Origin: Micromonospora sp. MW-13
GTDB taxonomy: Bacteria; Actinomycetota; Actinomycetes; Mycobacteriales; Micromonosporaceae
Assembly (NCBI RefSeq): GCF_003434305.1
Contig: NZ_QKKX01000078.1
Coordinates: 1 to 64,000, forward strand
Direction of reading: 5' to 3'
Length of the DNA: 64,000 nt
The notes beneath the pieces were generated by a model. It was not told where the DNA came from and made no database searches. It saw only the letters and a list, made by a program, of their open reading frames with translations. Below are positions 52,702 through 61,741 of this stretch, one piece after another (position 1 is the first letter of the stretch; every line of letters begins with the position of its first letter). The translations under genes and the position numbers were made by a program.

Positions 52702-52749
52702 CGGCCGCCGGGTGGGACTGCCGCCCGGCCGCCGGGTGGGACCGCCGCC
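52702..52749. repeat. 24-base tandem duplication
   Basis: Two adjacent 24-base copies (52702-52725 and 52726-52749) starting cggccgccgggtgggac differ at one position. They sit in the GC-rich half of the region before the FAD oxidoreductase gene. Confidence 0.8.
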
Positions 52750-52854
52750 CGGGCGTCGCGCCTCGGCCCTTCGGCTCCGCGCTTCAACCCGGATATGTAT
52801 TGACTTAAGTGCATTTATCATCAATGGTCTTGGGTACTCGACGCGGGAGCACCC

Positions 52855-54408
52855 ATGACCGAACTGCCACAAGGCATCGAGCACCACCGTTACCTGATCA
52901 TCGGCGCAGGTCCGGCCGGCCTACAGCTGAGCTACTACCTCCAGCAGGCCGGCAGCGACTACCTGACGCTGGAACGCGCGACCAGCCCCGGCGAGTTCTT
53001 CCGCCGGTTTCCCCGGCACCGCCGGCTGATCTCCCTGAACAAGGTGCACACGACGAGCACCGACCCGGAGATCCGGCTGCGGTGGGACTGGAACTCGCTG
53101 CTGCACGAGCCGGCCGACCTGCCGTTCTCCGACTACAGCCGCGAGTACTTCCCCTCCGCCGACGACCTCGTCCGCTACCTCGGCGACTTCGCCCGGCACC
53201 ACCGGCTGGCCATCCGCTACGACACCACGGTCGAACGGGTCGAGAAGACCGAAGACGGCTTCCTCGTGCACGCCGGCGACCGGCTGCTGCACGCCGACTG
53301 TGTCGTGGTTGCCGCCGGCTGGGGTCCCCCGAACGTCCCCGACGTGCGGGGCATCGAGCACGCCGTCGGCTACGAGGACATGAGCACCGACCCGGCCGAC
53401 TACGCCGGCCAGCGGGTGCTCATCCTCGGCAAGGGCAACTCCGCCTTCGAGACCGCCTCGGCGATCCTCGGGCACGCCGCCATGGTCCACCTGGCCAGTC
53501 CGCGCCCCATGCGGCTGGCCTGGAACACCAAGCACCCCGGCGACGTGCGGGGCCACCACGGCGCGGTCATGGACAGCTACCAGTTCAAGACCCTGCACTC
53601 GGTGCTCGACTGCGTCATCGACGAGATCCGCCCGGTCGGCGACCGGTACGAGGTGCACCTCACCTACACCCACGCCGACGGCGAGACGGCCGTCATGGAG
53701 TACGAGACCGTGCTGCGCTGCACCGGCTTCGCCATGGACACCTCGGTCTTCGCCGAGAACTGCCGCCCCGCCATGGTGCCCAGCGGGCGGCTGCCCGTCA
53801 CCCGGCACGACTGGCAGTCGGTCGACGTCGACGGGCTCTACTTCGCCGGCACCCTCGCCCAGGACCGCGACTTCAAGAAGGCGTCGTCGGCCTTCATCGA
53901 CGGGTTCCGCTACAACCTGCGCACGCTCACCGCCCTGCTGCGCGAGCGGTACGAGGGCGCGCCGCTGTTGCACGAGAAGGTGGAGGCGGACGCCGAGGCG
54001 CTCACCGGGGTGGTGCTGGACCGGGTCAACTGGAGCTCGGCGCTGTGGACCCAGTTCGAGTTCCTCTGCGACGTCCTCGTCGTCGACCCCGGTGCCGGCG
54101 GGGTCCGCCACTACCAGGACCTGCCCGAGGACCACGCGGTGCAACGGTTCGGCGGCGAGAGCCACTACTACACGTTCTCGCTGCGCTGGGGTCGCGACGC
54201 GTACGCCGACGTGTTCGCCATCGAGCGGCACCCGCAGCCGGACCGGGCCGCCGAGAGCGCCTTCATCCACCCGGTGGTGCGCCGGTACCGGGGCGGGGAA
54301 CTGGTCGAGGAGCTGCACCTGCTGGAGGACCTGCTGGCCGAGTGGCGCCGGCCGGACCGGCACGTGCAGCCCCTGCTCGACTTCTTCACCGCGGACCTGG
54401 GACGGTGA
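52855..54408 (+). CDS. FAD-dependent oxidoreductase/flavin monooxygenase-like protein
   Basis: A 517-residue two-dinucleotide-binding flavoprotein. FAD site GAGPAGLQLSYYLQ (residues about 17-30), second Rossmann ILGKGNSAFETASAIL (about 200) for NADPH, and a late YFAGTLAQDRDFKKASSAFIDGFRYN region. It resembles FOXRED2 and class B flavin monooxygenases. The final 130 residues are an extra domain of unknown function. It would oxidise or hydroxylate a small molecule using NAD(P)H and oxygen. An AT-rich segment with TTGACT (52792-52835) lies just upstream as a likely promoter; ATG with GGGAG. It ends three bases from the convergent nitroreductase gene. Confidence 0.85.
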   Translation: MTELPQGIEHHRYLIIGAGPAGLQLSYYLQQAGSDYLTLERATSPGEFFRRFPRHRRLISLNKVHTTSTDPEIRLRWDWNSLLHEPADLPFSDYSREYFPSADDLVRYLGDFARHHRLAIRYDTTVERVEKTEDGFLVHAGDRLLHADCVVVAAGWGPPNVPDVRGIEHAVGYEDMSTDPADYAGQRVLILGKGNSAFETASAILGHAAMVHLASPRPMRLAWNTKHPGDVRGHHGAVMDSYQFKTLHSVLDCVIDEIRPVGDRYEVHLTYTHADGETAVMEYETVLRCTGFAMDTSVFAENCRPAMVPSGRLPVTRHDWQSVDVDGLYFAGTLAQDRDFKKASSAFIDGFRYNLRTLTALLRERYEGAPLLHEKVEADAEALTGVVLDRVNWSSALWTQFEFLCDVLVVDPGAGGVRHYQDLPEDHAVQRFGGESHYYTFSLRWGRDAYADVFAIERHPQPDRAAESAFIHPVVRRYRGGELVEELHLLEDLLAEWRRPDRHVQPLLDFFTADLGR

Positions 54409-54411
54409 CGC

Positions 54412-55065
54412 CTACCGGCGGACCATGACCTCCGACAGCGGCTTGCGGGTCAGCTCCGGGACGGTGACCCCCTCGGCCGGGTAGCCGACCGGCATCACCA
54501 CACAGGCGCGCTCCTCGGCCGGGCGCTCGCAGATCTCGTTGAGGAACCGCATCGGGCTGGGGGTGTGGGTGAGCGTGGCCAGCCCGGACAGGTGCAGGGC
54601 GGTGATCAGCACGCCGACGGCGATGCCGACGGACTCCTTGACGTAGTAGGGCTTCGGGGTGTGCGGGCCCTGGTGGACCTCGAACACGACGATGACCACG
54701 GGGGCGGTCTCCAGGAACGGCTTCTGCCAGTCGGTGCCCATCGGGGCCACCGCCTCCAGCCACTCGTCCGAGGCGCGCCGGCTGTAGAACTCGATCTCCT
54801 CGGCCTCGGCGGCCTCCCGCAGCCGGCGCCTGCGCTCGGCGTCGGTGACCACCACGAAGCGCCAGGGTTGCAGGTTGGCGCCGCTGGGCGCGGTCGCGGC
54901 GGCCCGCACGGCCTCCTCGACGACGTCCAGCGGCACCGGTTCGGCCGAGAACTGCCGCACCGACCGGCGGGCCGACATCCGGTCGGCGAACGCCCGGGCG
55001 GTGCGGTTCATCAGCGTGGGTTCCAGCCGGTCCAGGTGGAACGGGGTGGTCGTGATCTGGTTCAC
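54412..55065 (-). CDS. nitroreductase family, iodotyrosine-deiodinase-like
   Basis: A 217-residue FMN-dependent nitroreductase-fold protein. RRSVRQFSAEPV and APSGANLQPWRFVVV bind FMN. EFYSRRASDEWLEAVAPMG followed by WQKPFLE and THTPSPMRFLNEIC closely resemble the active-site lid of iodotyrosine deiodinase, the flavin-dependent reductive dehalogenase, more than generic nitroreductases. It could reduce a halogenated aromatic, a quinone or a nitro compound. GTG at 55065 has GGAGG six bases upstream. There is no halogenase gene in the window, so any halide substrate would come from elsewhere. Confidence 0.82.
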   Translation of the reverse strand: MNQITTTPFHLDRLEPTLMNRTARAFADRMSARRSVRQFSAEPVPLDVVEEAVRAAATAPSGANLQPWRFVVVTDAERRRRLREAAEAEEIEFYSRRASDEWLEAVAPMGTDWQKPFLETAPVVIVVFEVHQGPHTPKPYYVKESVGIAVGVLITALHLSGLATLTHTPSPMRFLNEICERPAEERACVVMPVGYPAEGVTVPELTRKPLSEVMVRR

Positions 55066-55158
55066 GGAGAGCCTCCATCGGCAGGTCGGGGGCTTCTCCA
55101 GCATCACCCACGCCGCCCGCCGCTGGTTGCGCGGAATTGCCCAGATCGGCCGGCCGGG

Positions 55159-56277
55159 TCAGCCCGCCGTCTGCTCCGCGAGGTGGTCGACGACGTCGGC
55201 GAGCGTCCCGCCCCGGCGGGCGACCGACCGCTGGCGCCGCGCCCCGGTGCCCTCGGCTCCCAGCCGCTCCAGCCACCCCGCGACGAGGTCGTGCTCGCCG
55301 TGGGCGCGCAGCACCGGCTCCACCATGTCCAGCAGGTCGCGGGCCAGCGCCGCCGCGGGCCGCAGCCGGCCCGTGCGCGGGTCCAGGCCCGCGCCGTCCA
55401 GGCCGTCGCGCGCCGCCCGCCAGTAGGCCACCCGCAGCAGTTCGCCGGCGACGTCCGGGGCCGGCTCGCCGGCGTCCACCGCCGCTGACAGGTGCACCAC
55501 CAGCGCCCGCACCAGCGCCGCGTACCGCGCCGACTCCTCGGCGGTGACGGCGGAGTCGGCGACCCGGACCTCCAGGGTCGGGTGCCGCTCCGAGGGGCGG
55601 AGGTCCCAGAAGATGGTGGCCCGGTCGACGAGGGCGCCGGTGTCCAGCAGCCGCTGCACCACCTCGTCGTAGTGCTCCGCCGAGTCGAACACCGGCGGCG
55701 GGCCGGCCACCGGCCACCGCCCCCAGACGGTGGTGCGCCAGCTCGCGTACCCGGAGTCGCGGTTGTCCCAGTACGGCGAGTTCGCCGTGAGGGTGAGCAG
55801 CAGCGGCAGGTACGGCCGCAGGTGGTTGCCGACCAGCACCGCCTGCTGCCGGCTCGGCATCTCCACGTGCACGTGCAGCGCGCACAGTGCCAGCTCGTCG
55901 TGCAGGCCCCGGTACGTCTCGGTGCCCCTGCTCTGGCGCGGGCCGACGGTCATCGGCGGCGGCACCACCCCGGCGACGGGGGCCGTGCCGGTGGCCACCA
56001 CCCGCAGCCCGGCCGACCGCGCGCAGTCGGCGACGACCTTGCGGGCCTCGGCGAGCTGGGCGGCCAGCTCGCCGACCGTGCCGCAGGCGTCGGTGCGGGT
56101 CTCCAGTTGCAGGGTGGTGATCTCCCCGGAGACCCGCTCCCCGAGCAGCGCGGACGCCGCCCCGACGACCTCGGCGGCCCGGGGTGCCGGGGCCCGGGTG
56201 GCGGCGTCGACGACCAGGAACTCCTCCTCCACGCCGAAGCGTGGCGGGGACGTGGGCTGGCGCGTGGTGAGGGTCAT
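55159..56277 (-). CDS. carboxylate-amine ligase (YbdK/GCS2 family)
   Basis: This 372-residue protein belongs to the glutamate-cysteine ligase 2 family. GVEEEFLVVD near the N-terminus and LHVHVEM in the middle supply the metal-binding Glu and His residues; NSPYWDNRDSGYASWR and DLRPSERHPTLEVRVAD are also typical. Characterised relatives have weak gamma-glutamylcysteine synthetase activity, but actinomycetes use mycothiol, so the true substrate is unclear (EgtA-like ergothioneine synthesis is another option). It is a lone minus-strand gene, 93 bases upstream of the nitroreductase gene. Confidence 0.8.
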   Translation of the reverse strand: MTLTTRQPTSPPRFGVEEEFLVVDAATRAPAPRAAEVVGAASALLGERVSGEITTLQLETRTDACGTVGELAAQLAEARKVVADCARSAGLRVVATGTAPVAGVVPPPMTVGPRQSRGTETYRGLHDELALCALHVHVEMPSRQQAVLVGNHLRPYLPLLLTLTANSPYWDNRDSGYASWRTTVWGRWPVAGPPPVFDSAEHYDEVVQRLLDTGALVDRATIFWDLRPSERHPTLEVRVADSAVTAEESARYAALVRALVVHLSAAVDAGEPAPDVAGELLRVAYWRAARDGLDGAGLDPRTGRLRPAAALARDLLDMVEPVLRAHGEHDLVAGWLERLGAEGTGARRQRSVARRGGTLADVVDHLAEQTAG

Positions 56278-56423
56278 GGGGCGGTCGTCCTCCCGCTCGC
56301 TGCGCCGGCGGCCACGAACGTGGACCCGCCGGCGGATGGGCAGCGGCGCGGGGACCGGGCGGCGCGCCGACTAGACGCACCATTATGGACGGTGTATCGG
56401 CCAGTCGGGAGCAGCGACGCGCG

Positions 56424-57590
56424 TCAGAGGCGCGCGGGAACGCCCCGGCCCGCGGCGACGGGGTCCCGGCGCGGCTGGGTGAGCACGCCGGCGACCGTCG
56501 CGGCGAGCAGGGCGGCGCGGTCGGACAACTGGGTGACGTCCACCCACTCGCTGCGGGCGTGCGACCCCCCGCCCACCCCGCCCAGGCCGTCCAGGGTGGC
56601 CACCCCCAGCGACCCGGTGAAGTTCGCGTCGGACGCCCCGGCGGCGTGCGCGGCCTCCAGCGGCGGCAGGCCCAGCATCCGGCCCGCCCGCTGGGCGATC
56701 CGCAGCAGCGGCAGCGCCACCGCCTCCTGCAACGGGTACCGGTTGATCCCGCCGCCCACCACGAGCGCGGCCTCGGCCAGCCGGGGGGTCAGCGCGTGGA
56801 TCAGCCGGTCCACCCGGTCGAGCTCCTCCCGGGTCCAGGCGCGCACGTCGACGCAGAACGTCGCCGACTCGGGCACCTGGTTGCTGATGGTGCCCGCACT
56901 GAGCACGGTCGGCGTGACGCTGGTGCCCTCGGCGGCGAACGCCCGTACCGCCAGGACCTGGTGGGCCAGCTCCACGGCCGCGTTCACCCCCCGGTGCGGC
57001 TCCACGCCCGCGTGCGCGGCCCGGCCGCGTACGGTGATCTCGTACCTCGAACCGCCCTTGCGGGCGACCTTGAGCGCGCCCGTCTCCGTGGACGGCTCGC
57101 CCACCAGCACCGCCCGCGACCGCCGGGCCTGCTGTTCGATCAGCGGCCGGGACGTCGGCGACCCGCTCTCCTCGTCGCAGGTCAGCAGCACGCCCACCCG
57201 GGAGGTGTCGGGCAGCAGCGACAGGGCGGTGACCAACTGCACGATGCCGGACTTCATGTCGCACACCCCGGGGCCGGTGGCGATGCCGTCGGCGAGCGCG
57301 AACGGCCAGTCCCGCGTGGTCCCCGCCGGCCACACCGTGTCGTAGTGCCCGAGCAGCAGCACCCGCTGGTCGTCGGCCGGCCAGAGCAGGTGCGGCAGCC
57401 CGTCGCGCACCACCCGCACGGCGGGCCGGCCCAGCACCGGGCTGATCCAGCTCTCCAACAGGTCGGCGCAGGCGTGCAGCTGCCGCACCACCCCGGGTGG
57501 GGACTCCTGGTGCACGAGCTGACGGAGTCGGTCCACCATGGTCCCGGCCTGTGCCCGGGCTCCCTGCCGTATGTCCACTGTGTCGACCAT
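56424..57590 (-). CDS. M20-family metallopeptidase
   Basis: A 388-residue M20 zinc peptidase (carboxypeptidase G2/ArgE/DapE-type). GHYDTVWP supplies the first zinc ligand; GVCDMKSG supplies the bridging Asp; the TCDEESGSP segment holds the catalytic Glu pair; a GGGSHARSE segment near the end holds the last ligand His. The dimerisation (lid) domain sits between, with GRAAHAGVEPHRGVNA. It hydrolyses an amide or peptide such as N-acyl amino acids. ATG at 57590 was chosen; ATG at 57539 would drop 17 residues. No signal peptide. Confidence 0.87.
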   Translation of the reverse strand: MVDTVDIRQGARAQAGTMVDRLRQLVHQESPPGVVRQLHACADLLESWISPVLGRPAVRVVRDGLPHLLWPADDQRVLLLGHYDTVWPAGTTRDWPFALADGIATGPGVCDMKSGIVQLVTALSLLPDTSRVGVLLTCDEESGSPTSRPLIEQQARRSRAVLVGEPSTETGALKVARKGGSRYEITVRGRAAHAGVEPHRGVNAAVELAHQVLAVRAFAAEGTSVTPTVLSAGTISNQVPESATFCVDVRAWTREELDRVDRLIHALTPRLAEAALVVGGGINRYPLQEAVALPLLRIAQRAGRMLGLPPLEAAHAAGASDANFTGSLGVATLDGLGGVGGGSHARSEWVDVTQLSDRAALLAATVAGVLTQPRRDPVAAGRGVPARL

Positions 57591-57827
57591 GGGGCCGATC
57601 GTGGCAGCGCCCCGTACACAGCGGCAATACGCTTCCGTGCCCTGCTCGTCGCCCTCCGTGTCGACCCAGGTGTCGGCCTCGGGGACGGCACGCTGGGAGA
57701 GATCGGGGTCCGCGCCGCCGGGCGGGAGAGGGCACGCTGGAAGAAGCGCACGGGTCGCCCGGCCGGCACCATCCGCAGCAGGACCGCGTAGCCGCCGGCC
57801 GCGGCCTGTCACGCCGAGGAGAGTCAC

Positions 57828-58370
57828 GTGGCACACATCGATCTGGGCCTGGACGAGGCGGAGTACCCGGGGATCACGGGGCTCATGCGCTACCGGCCGG
57901 AGACCGCCGTCGCGCTCAACGCCCTGGCCGAGGCGCTGCTGCACGCGCCGCACCCGACCCTCACGGCCGGGGAGCGGGAGCTGATCGCGGCGTACGTCTC
58001 CGGGCTCAACGACTGCAACTTCTGCTGCTCGTCGCACTCGGCGTTCGCCGCCGCCCAGCTCGACGGCGGCATGCCGCTGGTGCGGCAGGTCCGGGCCGAC
58101 CCGGACACGGCCGAGGTCTCCGCGAAGGTGCGCGGCCTGCTGCGGATCGCCGCCGCGGTCCAGGCCAGCGGCCGGAAGGTGAGCCCCGAACTGGTCGACG
58201 CGGCCCGCGCCGAGGGCGCGACCGACCTGGAGATCCACGACACGGTGCTGATCGCCGCCGCGTTCTGCATGTTCAACCGGTACGTCGACGGGCTCGGCAC
58301 CCGGCTGCCCGAGGATCCGGTCGCCTACGAGGAGACCGCACAGCGGATCATGGCCAACGGGTACGCCTGA
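57828..58370 (+). CDS. CMD/AhpD-like alkylhydroperoxidase-type protein
   Basis: A 180-residue protein of the CMD/AhpD superfamily. SGLNDCNFCCSSHSAFAA carries the C-x-x-C...H redox site and LTAGERELIAAYVS the preceding helix. The length is typical. It likely reduces organic peroxides or acts as a disulfide oxidoreductase. GTG start with GAGGAG. The third CxxC-type CMD protein in the region (others at 33646 and 34570). Confidence 0.83.
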   Translation: MAHIDLGLDEAEYPGITGLMRYRPETAVALNALAEALLHAPHPTLTAGERELIAAYVSGLNDCNFCCSSHSAFAAAQLDGGMPLVRQVRADPDTAEVSAKVRGLLRIAAAVQASGRKVSPELVDAARAEGATDLEIHDTVLIAAAFCMFNRYVDGLGTRLPEDPVAYEETAQRIMANGYA

Positions 58371-58422
58371 GCGGCGCGGGCGCCGGCGGGCGCAGGGACG
58401 TGTCCGCCGGCACGACGCCGGG

Positions 58423-59358
58423 CTACCGCGCGTTGTACGGCATGGTGGGGAACCAGCCGTAGTCGAACATCGCGGGCAGCCGCACGTCCCAGTAGACGAC
58501 CATGAACACGCCCAGCGCGATCAGCAGCGCCCCGGTCACCGCGGCGGTGCGGGCGGGGCTGCCGGACAGCCACTGGATGAACCGGCCCCGGGTGGCCACG
58601 ATGATCAGCGCGAACAGCGCGGCGACGATGACGATGTTGCCCAGCGACTGGAGCACGAACGCGCCCGCGCCGTAGAGCGGGTTGCCGGTGTCCACCGCCC
58701 AGTGGAACAGCTTGTTGAACAGCGGGTACGGCCGGCCGATGAGGAACCCGCCGACCAACGCGCCGAGCACCACGACCCGGGCGACCGGGCGGTGCGCGAA
58801 CGGGTCCGGCAGCGTGCCGAGCGCGGCCAGCCCGAGGTAGACGAAGGCGAGCCCGATCACGCCGAAGACCACCATCGACTGGACCAGGCGCACCGGCAGC
58901 CCGCCCACGGTGTCGGTGGACAGTTGCGGGAGCCGGTCGCCGAGCAGCACGCCGACGAAGCCGTACGTCGCGGAGACCGCCACCATCCCGACGGTGAGCC
59001 AGCCGACCGGCCGCAGCAGGCCGCGCAGCCCGGCCCGGGTGGCCCCGCCGCCGGCCTGGCTCATCGGGCCGACCGCGGCGGCCATCGCGATGTTGCACGC
59101 CGTGAAGGTGCCGGCCAGGCCGGAGACGAACGCGAACACCAGGCCGGCGACGGTGCCGCCGATGGCGGTGGCCTTCGCGTCGTGGCCCAGCAGGGTGTTG
59201 GCGACGTTGTCGCCGATCACGTGGTCGACGAACTCGTACGACCACAGCACCGCGAGCAGGACCCCGGCCGCGACGCCGCCCAGGACGATCCGCCCGCGCG
59301 CCCGCGGGTGGGTGTACGCGGCGACATGGATCGCGCGCCCTCTTCCGGTGACAGTCAT
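58423..59358 (-). CDS. polytopic membrane protein of unknown family
   Basis: A 311-residue protein with about seven or eight hydrophobic helices and small, Gly/Ala-rich turns. The segment GGTVAGLVFAFVSGLAGTFTACNIAMAAAVGP vaguely recalls the CcdA/DsbD or sulfite-exporter type (VSG and a Cys in the membrane), but only one Cys is visible, so thiol electron transfer is doubtful. I do not recognise the family. ATG at 59358 has no good ribosome binding site, and the divergent gene starts at 59475, so a shared promoter region of 116 bases is likely. Confidence 0.6.
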   Translation of the reverse strand: MTVTGRGRAIHVAAYTHPRARGRIVLGGVAAGVLLAVLWSYEFVDHVIGDNVANTLLGHDAKATAIGGTVAGLVFAFVSGLAGTFTACNIAMAAAVGPMSQAGGGATRAGLRGLLRPVGWLTVGMVAVSATYGFVGVLLGDRLPQLSTDTVGGLPVRLVQSMVVFGVIGLAFVYLGLAALGTLPDPFAHRPVARVVVLGALVGGFLIGRPYPLFNKLFHWAVDTGNPLYGAGAFVLQSLGNIVIVAALFALIIVATRGRFIQWLSGSPARTAAVTGALLIALGVFMVVYWDVRLPAMFDYGWFPTMPYNAR

Positions 59359-59474
59359 GGATGGATTGTGGGGACCGATCCGCCCGTTGGCTTCTTCCGG
59401 ATTGCCGAATTCGCGCGGACAGGACGGCAACCTCGAACAAGTGTCCACCTCCCCTGATCGTCCATGGTGGACGT

Positions 59475-60320
59475 ATGTCGGTCACCCCGAACCAGTGGCG
59501 CCGCGTCCGAACCTCCGTGCCCGTCGTCCTGGGGCGGCTGCTCGACCTCGTCGAGGACGCCCCGCCCGACCGGGCCGCCACCGCGCACTGGACGGTGGCG
59601 GACACCATGGCCCACCTGTGCGGCGTGGCCGCGATGGGCCTGGCCCTCGTCCGGGGCACCCCGCCCGACCTGCCGGTGCCCGGCCTGCTCGACCTGCGCC
59701 GCCGCACCACCGTCGACACCGTCTCGGTGATGAACGCCGAGGTGCTGCGGCACTTCTCCGAGCGGCGGCTGCCGGTGCTGGCCGACCGGCTGCGCGCCGA
59801 CGTGGAGGAGGTGCTGCGGGCGGCCGGGGACGCCGGGCCGGAGCACGAGGTGTCCTGGCTGGGCGGTGCCCGGCTGCCGGTCACCGGGCTGCTGGCCCAC
59901 CTGCTCAACGAGCTGAACATCCACTCCTGGGACATCGCCCGGGCGGTCGGGAGGCGCTGGGTCATCGACCCCGCCGATGCCGCGCTCTTCGTCGACCTGT
60001 TCATGATCGGCATGACCCGGCGCGGGTACGGCCGGCTGCTGGACCGCGACGGCCCGGCGCACCCGGGGCGGATCTCGGTGAACTTCCGGCACCGTTTCGG
60101 CCCCGAGGTCACCCTGGCCCTGGTCGAGGGGCGGGTGACGGTGGGCACGCCGGAGCCGCGCCCGGACGTCCGGCTCTCCTTCGACCCGGCCACCTTCACG
60201 CTGATGCTGTTCGGCCGGGTGCACCGGGTGCGCGCGGTGCTCGCCCGCAAGGTGTCCGTCGGCGGGCGGCGGCCCTGGCTGTTGCCCGTGTTCCTGCGGA
60301 CCATGCGGCTGCCGTCCTGA
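59475..60320 (+). CDS. MDMPI/DinB-like protein
   Basis: A 281-residue protein of the mycothiol-dependent isomerase/DinB superfamily. The N-terminal HWTVADTMAHLCG and HLLNELNIHSWDIARAVG provide the metal-site histidines, and the C-terminal 90 residues (about 190-281) form an SCP2-like beta-rich domain. Its predicted function is mycothiol-dependent transfer or isomerisation, substrate unknown. It is one of two such proteins in the region. No strong ribosome binding site precedes ATG 59475, so the transcript may be leaderless. Confidence 0.75.
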   Translation: MSVTPNQWRRVRTSVPVVLGRLLDLVEDAPPDRAATAHWTVADTMAHLCGVAAMGLALVRGTPPDLPVPGLLDLRRRTTVDTVSVMNAEVLRHFSERRLPVLADRLRADVEEVLRAAGDAGPEHEVSWLGGARLPVTGLLAHLLNELNIHSWDIARAVGRRWVIDPADAALFVDLFMIGMTRRGYGRLLDRDGPAHPGRISVNFRHRFGPEVTLALVEGRVTVGTPEPRPDVRLSFDPATFTLMLFGRVHRVRAVLARKVSVGGRRPWLLPVFLRTMRLPS

Positions 60321-60446
60321 CCGGACCCGTCGGCCGTTATCGACCGCTGCGCGGCACCGGCGCAATACAGAAGAAGTCCGACGCCGTGGCCGGTGCGACG
60401 GTGGGTGCACACGGTTCACGGACCGGAAAGCCTTAAGGAGGCAATG

Positions 60447-61628
60447 GTGACTGTCACCGAAACCCCCACGCGCGAGGAGATCCTCAGCCGCGTCGCCAAA
60501 GCCGAGCCGGTGCTTCGGGAGCACGTGGCGTGGTCGGAGGAGAACCGTCGCCTGCACGAGGCGACGGTCGAGGCGATGGCCGAGGCGGGCATCTTCCGGA
60601 TGCGGGTGCCCAAGCGGTACGGCGGCTACGAGTGCGACGGCGCCACCCTGGTCGAGGTCGGCACGGCGCTGGGCCGCATCGACGGCTCCGCGGCCTGGGT
60701 GGCCATGGTCAACTGGATCCCCACCTACCTGGTCTGCATGTTCCCGGACGAGGTGCAGGACGAGGTGTTCGCGACCCCGGACGTGCGGGTCTGCGGCACC
60801 AACGCCCCCAAGGGCACGATGGTCCCGGTCGAGGGCGGCTACCTCCTCAACGGCCGCTGGCCGTTCGTCAGCGGCGCGCACCACGCGCACTGGATGGAGG
60901 CCGCGGCCGTGATCCTGCGCGACGGCGCCGAGCCGGAGCCGGTCATGACCATGGTCCCGATGTCGGACATGGAGTTGGTCGACGACTGGCACACCACCGG
61001 GCTGCGCGGCTCCGGCAGCATCACCACGGTGGCCACCGACGTCTTCCTCCCGGCCGAGCGGGTGATCCCGCTGGAGGCCGCGCTCGGCCCGAGGACGCTG
61101 TCCGTCACCAACCGGAACATCCCGATCTACTCCACCCCGGCCACCCTGGTCGCCGCCGTCTCCGGCGTCGGCATGCTCGCCGGACTGGCCAAGGCGGCCT
61201 GGGACAGCTTCTTCGACCGGCTGCCCGACCGGAAGATCATCTACACCGACTACCCGAGCCAGGCCGAGGCCCCGCTGACCCACCTGCGGGTCGGCTCCGC
61301 GGCCCACAAGATCGACCAGGCGGTGTTCCACGCCCGGCGTATCGCCGAGGTCGTCGACCACAAGGCGTTCAGCGGCGAGGCGTGGACCATCGAGGAGCGG
61401 GTCCGGGTGCGCGCCGACCAGGGCGAGGCGGCCCGGCTGGCCCGGGAGGTCGCCGAGATCTTCCAGATGGCCAGCGGTGGCACCTCCATCTACAACGACG
61501 TGCCGATCCAGCGCATCGTGCGGGACCTGACCTCGGCCGCCCTGCACGGCCTCGTCGTCCCCGACGTCAACACCGAGCTGTACGGCCGGGTGCTGTGCGG
61601 GCTGGAACCGAACACCCTCTACATGTGA
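60447..61628 (+). CDS. acyl-CoA-dehydrogenase-like flavin-dependent hydroxylase, paralogue B
   Basis: A 393-residue group D flavin monooxygenase-type protein. It shares with paralogue A (17134-18318) the segments PTREE, ENRRLHE, KRYGGYE, VCGTN, SGAHHA, SEAPLTHLR-type, ASGGTSIYNDVPIQRI and NTELYGRV. It should need reduced flavin from a separate reductase. GTG at 60447 was chosen over ATG 60444 because it has better spacing from AAGGAGG and matches the paralogue start. A terminator stem-loop follows. Probably close to the right edge of the enediyne locus. Confidence 0.82.
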   Translation: MTVTETPTREEILSRVAKAEPVLREHVAWSEENRRLHEATVEAMAEAGIFRMRVPKRYGGYECDGATLVEVGTALGRIDGSAAWVAMVNWIPTYLVCMFPDEVQDEVFATPDVRVCGTNAPKGTMVPVEGGYLLNGRWPFVSGAHHAHWMEAAAVILRDGAEPEPVMTMVPMSDMELVDDWHTTGLRGSGSITTVATDVFLPAERVIPLEAALGPRTLSVTNRNIPIYSTPATLVAAVSGVGMLAGLAKAAWDSFFDRLPDRKIIYTDYPSQAEAPLTHLRVGSAAHKIDQAVFHARRIAEVVDHKAFSGEAWTIEERVRVRADQGEAARLAREVAEIFQMASGGTSIYNDVPIQRIVRDLTSAALHGLVVPDVNTELYGRVLCGLEPNTLYM

Positions 61629-61641
61629 CGCGCCGCGCCGC

Positions 61642-61677
61642 GACGGCCCTTCCACCGCCACCGGTGGGAGGGCCGTC
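61642..61677. terminator. stem-loop terminator after paralogue B
   Basis: Fifteen-base arms (61642-61656 with 61663-61677) pair with one mismatch that can be G-U; the loop is six bases, 13 bases after the stop codon. Confidence 0.68.
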
Positions 61678-61741
61678 GGCCACGCCGGACCGCGCGCGGC
61701 GGTGGAGCCATCGTGGCCCCGCCCGCCCCCGCCCCGGCGGG

